Below, piece by piece: positions 27,322 through 36,300 of a DNA stretch of 64,000 nt (positions are counted from its first letter, which is position 1; every line of letters begins with the position of its first letter). The position numbers and the translations under genes are program-made. Source of the DNA: Candidatus Poseidonia sp. (GTDB lineage: Archaea > Thermoplasmatota > Poseidoniia > Poseidoniales > Poseidoniaceae); contig JAURDA010000004.1 of assembly GCA_030828165.1 (NCBI GenBank), positions 1 to 64,000 of the forward strand, read 5' to 3'. The notes under the pieces are model-generated. The model was not told the DNA's origin, made no database searches, and was given only the letters and a program-made list of their open reading frames with translations.

Positions 27322-27508
27322 GCGAACAAGTACAAGCGGTCGCGGGAGATTCTTGAACACACCGACAGAACCCGACGGTATCGAGTGTTTTGGCGTGCTT
27401 TCGCACGACGTCAAGGCGTGCATGTATGAACAATGTTCCATCACCCTCATAAGCAATCTGAGCAAGGTATTCTTTGAGCGAAGCGTATGCTTTGCAGCAG
27501 GCGAGAAC

Positions 27509-30500
27509 ATGAGGCGCAGTCAAACCACGCTCCTGACCACCCTCGCTGTCGTCGCGAGTTTGCTCTTCATGTCGCAATTTCCTTCGATTTCAAACGTGGC
27601 CAACGTTCACCCCGACGACACCACGCAAACCCCTCCGCCCAACACGGATTCGGACGGAGATCTCATTCCCGACGTTCACGAAACGCTTTTCGAGGGTTGG
27701 ATGAACTGGACGGCACCCGACGGTCGTCCCGTTGCGGTGAAAGGTTTGGACAAGGACGACGCTTCCGATGCTGACACCGACCGAGACCTTGACGGTTTGA
27801 ACGCCACCGAGGAATTCTGTTGGCCCTATCCCGCCAACTGCACCGCTCCCGGCTTCCCTCGTGGTCTCACCGGTGAGCTGGATGAGAACAACGACCGAGT
27901 CTATCTTGACCCTCGCATGGCTGACACGGACGGCGATGGCATGCCCGACGGGTTTGAGGCGTACATGTGTCAGCGAATGGGCGGTTTTGACCTCGTGAAC
28001 TTGCGATTCATCTGCCCTTCTTTTGACCCGTTGAACGGCAGCGACGTGACCTTGGATTCGGACAACGACGGCTTCGATGTGGACAGGGACGGTTTCATGA
28101 GCGAAGCCGAACGTTACACCGCACCCGAAGAATACGCACACGGCATGCCGTCAAATTACACCACCGAACTTGACGGCTTGTGGTGCTTTGCAACGCTTCC
28201 CGACGGGGCTCTTCTCAAAAATTGGCCGTACATCCCTTCGGGTGCCAACGCCACGTTCCACAACCTGTTGCCCGCCTGCACCAACCGTGACGTCGCACAC
28301 GTCGGCGAGGATTTGTGGCTCGGTACCGACCCGTTGCTCGATGACTCTGACCGCTACTTGTGGGACGGATTTTCCATCAGGACGTTGTACCCCTCGTTCG
28401 GAGACGGTATTCCAGACGGTTGGGAAGTTCACTTTGGTCTTGACCCGCTGAACCGTTCAAACGCCCTTTCCGATCCCGATCGGGACGGATGGGACGCCAA
28501 TCGAGACGGTGGCATTTCCGAAGACCTTTCTCGGACCTACACGGCCCTCAAGGTCGGTGAAGCGCTCTCGACGCTTGAAGAATACACGGTTCACTATGAC
28601 AACGGAAACATGGTTTATCCGGGCTTGAAAACCACGTACGTTGGCGATGAGGAATCGTTTTCCACCTTCCCTCTGGTCTACGATGCGGAAGCTGATGCGC
28701 TTTCCGTGTTGCACCATGACGTGCGAGCGCTTGACGAGCACGACGGTACGGTCTACGTCATGACGCGATACGGTATCAGCACGGTCAACGAGGAGGAGTC
28801 CACCCAATCCCATCAATGGCTTCCGCAGGGCGTTGAGTTGACCGACGGTTTCCTCGCTCGCTCGAACAACCTGCCGTTCGGTTTGGTGATGGGCACCACC
28901 GCCGGTTTTGCCGTCGCCCCTTTGCTGGCTGACGGAAGCCTCGGTACGCCCGCCACCTGGGATTGGTCGTTAACGGGCCATGTGAACGCCATCGCCCCGC
29001 TTTCCGGGGACGGGACCTCGTTGTACGTCCTCGGTTTGGCCGATGCCGGTGAGGGCGCGTTGATTGAGCTCGGCAACGCTGCTGCGATTTCAGAGACCCA
29101 CGAACTAGGTATTGGGTTGGTCTCAACGCTTGCCGAAGCAAACGCTACGGTCACCGATATTGAACACGGCATGGCCGGAGGCTCAACCCTCACGCTCTTT
29201 GTTGGAACGGACCGCGGTCTCCTCGTCGTTGAAACCGCCTCAGCCCGGGACGAGGCGACCGGCGACTGGCGCTTCTCGTACACCCAAGACGATGTGGACC
29301 TTCCAGCGAACGTGGACGAGGTTCGAAGCCTCCCCCTTGGCTCGACCGGCAACCCTGCTGAAGTTCGTACCATGATTCTCGACGGCCCCACGTCCACCAA
29401 CGCCCAAGTGCTCTGGTTCGGCACCCCTGCCGGCTTGCACAAACTCAACCTTAACGACGATTCCATTGACCACAGCGGGCTGCTCCTCCATCCGGGCGTT
29501 GACGGTACGATGGCGCGTGAAACGAACAGCATTCAGAGCATCCACCCCACCGGTGACGAAATTTTGGTCGGTTCGGATTGGGGGCTTTGGGCGGTTGCTG
29601 GCGATTACGCCTCGGTCTACGGTCTTCAGGACCAAACCCGACTGCCGGGTGAAATCGTCGCCATCACGACCGCCGTCGGCGAAGGGAACGTGACCGTTTA
29701 CGGTGCAGCCTCCCCTGGCCAATACGCCAACCTCTTGCTCATGGACCCCGGGGCAAACGACTCCGATGCCGACGGGATGCCCGACGGTTGGGAGGTCGTC
29801 CACGGATTGGATCCCACCGATCCTTGGGACGCCCTTTACGACAACGACGGGGACGGCATTGACCTTGACCAATCCGGCGACATGAACCTCGAGCGACTCT
29901 GGACGAATCTCGACGAATTCAGGTACACCAAACTCACACCTGAAGGCTACGATTCAACCGACCCTCGTGTCGGCGATACCGACGGGGACGGTCTGGGAGA
30001 CGGCGCAGAATACTTCGGTTTCTTCTTTGAACAATCCACCCTTTGGTGCCATTACACCGTTCAGTTGGTTCACGTCTGCGATGACGCAGCGGGTCAAGCC
30101 GCCAACGCAACCTATCTTGCTGTTGCGAACGTTGACAGCGCCACCGATCCGACCAACGAGGACTCCGACGGCGACGGCATGCCCGACGGTTGGGAAATTG
30201 AACACCGACGATGGGTTGGAAGCACCTTCTCGGGCGGAAACAACTGGAGCCTTGATCCTCTGCGAGCCGAGGATGCAAACTGGGATGCTGACGGGGACGG
30301 TTTGCCGAACCTCTGCGAATATCAGTGGTCTGTCGTACGCCTCATGGGCTTGAACGGCGACCTTTTGGCGGATTACGGTGAATCGCCCGAAGCCGTTGAG
30401 TCCTGGGCGGTGGCCGACCCGAACCTCATCGATTCTGACGGGGATACACTTCCCGACGGATGGGAGTCCAAGGGCCTGTGTTCGTGGGACCCTACCCGCG

Positions 30501-33259
30501 TGGGCGTCAACCCCCTCAACGGTTCAGATGCCTTTGAAAATCCCGATGGGGACGGGTACGACATCGACCACGACGGTGTTTTGAGCCAGGATGAAGCCTT
30601 CGTGAACTATCTTGAATATCACGTCCGGACCGACCTTTTCAGCGGCAACATGACGTTGTCCGGTGTCCCTCTCCCCGAAGGCTTCAGCACCCAACTTTTC
30701 GACCGTATTGATGAACAGGGTCAACCCGACGCTACCTTCGCAGAGCGCGCCTCGGGGGCCGTCACCTCCGGCCAATCCGCCTACAGCGTCGGAGCAGCTG
30801 ACCCGCTGAGTTCGGACACCGACCAAGACGGCATGCCCGACGGATGGGAAATATGGCACGCTCGGTGGAACCTGCTTGACGATGCATGGACGCTGAATCC
30901 CTTGGATTCCACGGACCGTTGGGACGATGCTGACAGCGATGGCATGACGAACTGGGAAGAGTACAACGCCGTCTCACCGCTTCTAAGTGAGACGGATGCG
31001 AACCGCTCATCTCCGCAATGGTTTGTGACCACCATCGGGACGGCCTTTGCCCTGCAACAATGGCCAGGTATCCCAACGGAATCCTCGTTCGGTGATTTCC
31101 TCACGCAGGACCAGATTAACCTCACGGGTTGGACATCCGACCCCAACAACGTCGACACCGACGGCGACGGTATGCTGGACGGCGTTGAATTGCTCTTCAC
31201 CTCGTGGAACGTCTCCGCCGCAACATGGACGCTCAATCCGCTCGTTGCAGGTGACGGTGATTTCGACGGTGACGAAGACGGTCTCATCGACCGACAAGAG
31301 TTCGCTCTCGCCACCGAACAGCCTGACAACGGCGTTGACCATCCAAGCGATGCTCCGTTGATGCACGTGGACGGCGATTTCCAACAACCCACGGAAAAAG
31401 CCCAGCGCGTGTTCAACATCCTCATCTCGAAGGAGACTCGAGGGAAGCGTTTGCTGAACGACTTCAACGCTTGGCAACAGGGTGAACCTCCCAACGCCTT
31501 CATCGAAGTCGTCCTTGGAATGACCGACCCCACCATTCCGGACACGGATGGCGACGGGATGTACGACGGCTTTGAGTACTGGTTCACGTCGTGGGATTTG
31601 GACCAAAACCGTTGGTCCATCAACCCGCTGATCGACGGTGACGTTAATCTGGATTCGGATCAAGACAGTTTTGACTGCAACGCAGACGGTGAAATCGACG
31701 GAAACGAAACCTTCTCAAATCTGCGCGAGTGGGAATCCAGAACGTGGGGGAAATTCCTCAACCGGAACACAGTTCCCGCTTCCATGGGCATCATCGACTT
31801 TGGCGAGGATGCCATGCTCGCCTACCAGGAAGAGCTGGGCTACTCGCTGATTCAGGCCCAAGCAGCCCTCTACCAAGACTTCGTTGAGAAAGGGCAAGAG
31901 TCCGCCGACAGAATGGCAAAGATCAACTCGCTGGAAAGCGAGAATTTCAATCGAAGTCTTCGGGGCGTTGCTGACCCAACACACGCCGATTCCGACAGCG
32001 ACGGCATCCCGGACGGGTGGGAATATTGCTATGCGATTTTCGGGATGGATGACGCCACGACGCAGAACCATTGGGCAGCCAATCCGATCAACCCGTGGGA
32101 CGTGGCTTACGACGGCGACCACGACGGATGGTACGACCGAACGGCGTTTGACATTCCTGCTGTTCAAGGCACGTGGGACGATCGTACCTTTACGCCCTCC
32201 GGCATCACGATTCAGAACGGAATCGGCGACTTGCCGTTCACCAACGCCATGGAATACGATAATGAAACGCGCCCCGATCTCAACGACAGCGACGAGGACA
32301 GCCGCACCTTCATCACCGTTGTAGAGAACGGAGCGGTGGTCTCTCACGAACGGGATTACAACTACTCCGATGGCCGTGAAGTGTTCAAGTACGGCTCCAA
32401 TCCCAGCGACAACGATACCGACGGTGACATGCTCCCCGATTGGTATGAATACAAGCTCGGATGGAACGAAAGCAACGACAATTTCAGTTCCTACCTTGAA
32501 ATCCAGGTCGTTTGGATCGATGTCGCTACCGGTGGACCTTGCGGTACATCGACCACGTCGTGTCTCCCTCTGTCGCAGGACGGTGGAGGCGGTACCTTGA
32601 GTCGCCCCGACATCGATATGGCTTGGTTCACGATGAATCCTGCCGATCCAAACGATGCGAACGCTGACCCCGACCAAGATGGGAATTGGGATTGTTCAGG
32701 GGCGGGATGCACCTACGAACCCTACACCAACTTCCAGGAGTTTTACGCCATCACGCTCAACGTTTACGCTTCTCCAAACGCCGTGAGGTTGAGCGGGTTG
32801 ACCTACGACGGGTCGCCGGTGACGGAAGGCTGGCAGTTCCGTGCCGCTCTCCTCGGTCTTGGCCAGTCCAACGAGTTGGTTCTGAACTATTTGAAGCTGG
32901 ACAAATACGCCGGCCCAGACCGCCAATACGGCTACATCGTGGACGACAAAGATACGGATTTCTTGTCGGTTGATCCAAGCGATGACGTGGTGTTGATGGC
33001 CGGAAACCGAACCGACCAGTGGGACATCTACTATGCCGGATCGCCAAACACCGCTCCTGTGCGAAGCGTTGGCGAGCACGAGTTCGGTTGGTACCTGCTC
33101 GATTACGACGACGACCACTTGGCCGAAGGTTCAAACCCCATGAACTGGGATACGGACGGGGATTGGATGAACGATTGGTTCGAGGTTCGGGACGACGAAG
33201 AGGACGGTGTCCGGGGCGATTCCTCTCCGATTCGATACGACTCACGTCAAACCAGTTGA
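27509..33259 (+). CDS. Secreted thrombospondin-type-3 (calcium-binding) repeat protein
   Basis: 1916 residues from ATG 27509. The same frame is open further upstream but only antisense to the MBL gene. A signal peptide covers about residues 1-28 (MRRSQTTLLTTLAVVASLLF). About 13 Asp-rich motifs of the D-x-D-G-D-G-M-P-D-G-W-E type follow from residue 46 to the end, spaced roughly 50-250 residues apart. These are thrombospondin-3/EF-like calcium sites. Between about 400 and 740 lies a region with repeated Trp/Gly strands that may be a beta-propeller (GISTVNEEE, AGFAVAPLL, GLLVVETA, GLHKLNL). There is no C-terminal TM, GPI-like or PGF-CTERM sorting motif, so it is either released or held by another surface protein. 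The next gene starts 62 bp downstream. Confidence 0.88.
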   Translation: MRRSQTTLLTTLAVVASLLFMSQFPSISNVANVHPDDTTQTPPPNTDSDGDLIPDVHETLFEGWMNWTAPDGRPVAVKGLDKDDASDADTDRDLDGLNATEEFCWPYPANCTAPGFPRGLTGELDENNDRVYLDPRMADTDGDGMPDGFEAYMCQRMGGFDLVNLRFICPSFDPLNGSDVTLDSDNDGFDVDRDGFMSEAERYTAPEEYAHGMPSNYTTELDGLWCFATLPDGALLKNWPYIPSGANATFHNLLPACTNRDVAHVGEDLWLGTDPLLDDSDRYLWDGFSIRTLYPSFGDGIPDGWEVHFGLDPLNRSNALSDPDRDGWDANRDGGISEDLSRTYTALKVGEALSTLEEYTVHYDNGNMVYPGLKTTYVGDEESFSTFPLVYDAEADALSVLHHDVRALDEHDGTVYVMTRYGISTVNEEESTQSHQWLPQGVELTDGFLARSNNLPFGLVMGTTAGFAVAPLLADGSLGTPATWDWSLTGHVNAIAPLSGDGTSLYVLGLADAGEGALIELGNAAAISETHELGIGLVSTLAEANATVTDIEHGMAGGSTLTLFVGTDRGLLVVETASARDEATGDWRFSYTQDDVDLPANVDEVRSLPLGSTGNPAEVRTMILDGPTSTNAQVLWFGTPAGLHKLNLNDDSIDHSGLLLHPGVDGTMARETNSIQSIHPTGDEILVGSDWGLWAVAGDYASVYGLQDQTRLPGEIVAITTAVGEGNVTVYGAASPGQYANLLLMDPGANDSDADGMPDGWEVVHGLDPTDPWDALYDNDGDGIDLDQSGDMNLERLWTNLDEFRYTKLTPEGYDSTDPRVGDTDGDGLGDGAEYFGFFFEQSTLWCHYTVQLVHVCDDAAGQAANATYLAVANVDSATDPTNEDSDGDGMPDGWEIEHRRWVGSTFSGGNNWSLDPLRAEDANWDADGDGLPNLCEYQWSVVRLMGLNGDLLADYGESPEAVESWAVADPNLIDSDGDTLPDGWESKGLCSWDPTRVGVNPLNGSDAFENPDGDGYDIDHDGVLSQDEAFVNYLEYHVRTDLFSGNMTLSGVPLPEGFSTQLFDRIDEQGQPDATFAERASGAVTSGQSAYSVGAADPLSSDTDQDGMPDGWEIWHARWNLLDDAWTLNPLDSTDRWDDADSDGMTNWEEYNAVSPLLSETDANRSSPQWFVTTIGTAFALQQWPGIPTESSFGDFLTQDQINLTGWTSDPNNVDTDGDGMLDGVELLFTSWNVSAATWTLNPLVAGDGDFDGDEDGLIDRQEFALATEQPDNGVDHPSDAPLMHVDGDFQQPTEKAQRVFNILISKETRGKRLLNDFNAWQQGEPPNAFIEVVLGMTDPTIPDTDGDGMYDGFEYWFTSWDLDQNRWSINPLIDGDVNLDSDQDSFDCNADGEIDGNETFSNLREWESRTWGKFLNRNTVPASMGIIDFGEDAMLAYQEELGYSLIQAQAALYQDFVEKGQESADRMAKINSLESENFNRSLRGVADPTHADSDSDGIPDGWEYCYAIFGMDDATTQNHWAANPINPWDVAYDGDHDGWYDRTAFDIPAVQGTWDDRTFTPSGITIQNGIGDLPFTNAMEYDNETRPDLNDSDEDSRTFITVVENGAVVSHERDYNYSDGREVFKYGSNPSDNDTDGDMLPDWYEYKLGWNESNDNFSSYLEIQVVWIDVATGGPCGTSTTSCLPLSQDGGGGTLSRPDIDMAWFTMNPADPNDANADPDQDGNWDCSGAGCTYEPYTNFQEFYAITLNVYASPNAVRLSGLTYDGSPVTEGWQFRAALLGLGQSNELVLNYLKLDKYAGPDRQYGYIVDDKDTDFLSVDPSDDVVLMAGNRTDQWDIYYAGSPNTAPVRSVGEHEFGWYLLDYDDDHLAEGSNPMNWDTDGDWMNDWFEVRDDEEDGVRGDSSPIRYDSRQTS

Positions 33260-33274
33260 TGTCGGCCCCCATCT

Positions 33275-33306
33275 GACCTTGAACCGCATGGTTCAAATCG
33301 TAGGTC
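33275..33306 (+). terminator. Hairpin between the two giant surface genes
   Basis: TTGAACC (33279-33285), loop GCAT, GGTTCAA (33290-33296) is a perfect 7-bp stem. Flanking GACC (33275-33278) and GGTC (33303-33306) can extend it past a 6-nt bulge. It sits in the 62-bp gap and could terminate, attenuate or stabilise the transcript. There is no T-run. Confidence 0.4.
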
Positions 33307-33321
33307 GGCTGTCTTCTAGCC

Positions 33322-36300
33322 ATGCAGAGCGGCGGACAGCATACAATCGGCACTCGCGGCGTCTTTTTACTCCTCGTCGGCCTTATGTTTCTCACGCCGC
33401 TGAGCCCTCTTGCCAACATGACGGCGCTGGACGCCGAAGCGGCTCCCGGGACACGGCACGTCTACCTCTTCAAGGACGGGTCAACCGAACACATCGCCCT
33501 CTACCAAGGCGCCAACCCCGACCTCGGCGCCATGGTCGAACTCCCTCGAGGTGCCTTGGTGACCGACGTGACCATGACCCTTTCAGGCGCTTCCGCCACG
33601 GGATGGTCGCAAGTCGTTGCCGATGACCGTGTCCACTGGGTTCGCGGCGCTGAATCCGGAACGGACGACCGCAGCGGCGATTTGACGCTTGCCCTCTCCA
33701 ACGTGAGCCGCAACTTCCTGCCGCACGGAAACGATGCTTACATTCATCCCAATTCCGATGCATGGTTGGACAACGGTTCCTATGCCTTGCGCCAACCGCA
33801 CACCTCCAACGCAACGGAGACCCTCTTCTCCCAGCAGCTGACCAAGACCTCTTCGTCCTTTATGGCCCAAAGCCAAGGGGCCATTCTGAAGCATCACGAT
33901 TGGTTGTTCCTCTCCACATGGTCGTCCTCGACCTTCCACAACGTGGTGGAGCGCCTGTACCCCAACAACGCCACCCGTGAGTCGGTCATCACGCTTGAGC
34001 AGGCTTCGTGCACCTTGCCTCAGAAGCATTCCTCCTCGTACTACGCCTATTACGGGTTCCGTGATTGGACCGTGACCGACGACGAACGCTTGTTCGGTAT
34101 CCTTTCGGGCTACCGCTACTCCTACGGTTCCACGGCTCCCGTCAACTACCATCGAGTGATGGAAATGGACATCTCACGTGACGACACGTGGACCTGCATT
34201 GATTCCTATGACATCTCTCCATCGGTTGGCGAGTACACCGGAATCGCTTACGATCGGGACACTGGAAAGGTTTGGGTGGCGCACAACGCCATGAATCGGC
34301 TCTACGCTTACGATTTCGCTGGAGACGGAACGTCCACCTACACCCGCAGTCAAGAATTCTACACCTACACCTCGTCCTCCAGTTCAACCTGGGAATGTGG
34401 CGGTAGCACGTCGAACAACCAGAAGCAAATGCTACGCGGCTTGGAAGTCAACGGATCGACCTTCTACATGCGATGCCAGAAGGACTACTACTACAATGAC
34501 CGGGACCAACTTGAGGCCTGGTCGGTTTCGGGTTCCTCCTCTGCTCTGATTCCCGAGTCAACCGTCCGCCAAATCTCTCGACTTGGGTACGGCTTGCAAT
34601 TTGACGGCGAGCGCTTTGTTACCGTTGATTGTGGCTACTCAACGTGGTCCGGCGCTACGCTCTACTACCGTGAATTCGGAACCGGATGGCTCTACGAAAC
34701 AACACCGTCGCCGGGCACGACCACTTGGTACGGCGATGTGATTCAAACGGGCGACCCTGTTTTGGCTGCGAACGTTCAGACCTACTGGTCCGCCGCATCC
34801 ATTGGTGACCGCGTTGACTACTGGGTCTCCGCTGACAATGGAACGCACTGGGAACAAGTGGAATCGAACTCGACCATTCACTTTGACTACCCCGGAACTG
34901 AATTGGTCTGGAAGGCCCAACTCATCGGCTCCACGGCGGTCTCTTGGTGGGTTGACATGGATTACGCCACGGCCTATTCTTCGCAAGGCGATTGGACCTC
35001 TCCGTACTTCAACACCGGCACCAAGGTTGGAAAGGTTCGTCCGCAATGGACCGCCGATGTTCCCGCTGGAACCACGCTGACCGTCCAAGTCTCAAACGAC
35101 AACGGAACCACCTGGCTGGACGCCACGAACAATGCAGAAACGAGCTTTTCAACCGAAGCCGCTGGAAACACGCTTCGCTATGCCGTGGTGATGGGAACCA
35201 ACGACGCCACCAAGACGCCCAAACTCGACCGCTTTGTCTTGGAATACGAGGAAGGTTACCCGGACCGGCCCATGCTCGATATTGGCGGTGACGGGACGTA
35301 CGATTGGGAATCCGATATTTTCCTCAACGAGTCTTCCGTCGTCGCCTCCGATGACTCGCCGGTCGGTGAGATCGTCAAGCGAGCTCCAACCCTCGTGGAC
35401 GCCTTCAACGACCACATCCCCGAAAACGGAGACGGCATGGTGACCGTTCCAATTGGCGTGAAAGCAGCGAGTGCAGGCCGTGTGAAGATCTCCAACATCG
35501 ACATCACCTATGCCATGCAGACTCGCGCCGTGGATGCGTCCTTCGAGGGCGGCCTCGCTGCCCCGGACGGGATCTACAGGAACTTCATCACACGGGTTGC
35601 TCCGGGTGACGAAGTCGACCGTGTTACCAAGGCGGTCATCGCCATCGACCACACGTATGGCGAGAACCCTTCGTTCAACTGGGAGCGAGGCGATGTTTGC
35701 TCGGTCAATTCGGACGGCGGTGGCATTGTCGTCTTCGACGTCACCAACTGCACCTCAACCGTCGATGCCAACGATGTCGTCTCCATTTGGATGCCAACCA
35801 AGGTGAACTGGAGTTGGAACGACGAGGCAAGTACCGAAGCCATCATTTCGGTCGAGGACGACTTGGGACCATCGGTGACCCAGTGGATGACCTCGGACAT
35901 GGAATTGGTCGTTGAAAACGACATCCAGCTTGACGGCCTGCGTGTCTGGGAAGAAACCGGTCGGCAACTCTATCCGATGGATTGGGTGCGTGGAGGATTC
36001 AACCTCAGTTTCAGCGGCTCGATCCACTTCCAGGACTCACAACTCATGCCTCCAGCAGGGAGTTTCTCTCTGCGCGTCATCGGTCAGAACGTCACCTTCG
36101 ACGGCGACCCGATGGGTGAACCCATGGTGCTCTATGAAGAGGTGAACCCGGCCTTCGGTGCCTACAACATGACCTTCACCTCTCCCATTGAATCCGCTCC
36201 TGGAGGAATGATCTTCTACGTCCAAGCCGTCGACCTCGAAAACGGTTCAACCTTCACCAACCCCAACTACAACAGCATCCGTTTGATTCTCGACGGCAAT

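Noticed and set aside
26653-27429. 258-codon open frame on the plus strand over the MBL gene
   Set aside because: It is antisense to a gene with an intact metal-binding motif.
27155-27508. Upstream extension of the TSP3 protein frame
   Set aside because: It is antisense to the MBL gene, while a clear signal peptide begins at 27509.
27646-33220. Repeated DNA in the TSP3 gene as a DNA repeat array
   Set aside because: The repetition is explained by the Asp/Gly protein motif; the spacing is irregular.
33200-33400. Possible frameshift joining the TSP3 protein and the 1815-residue protein
   Set aside because: The second protein has its own signal peptide, and the gap contains a hairpin, so two genes are more likely.
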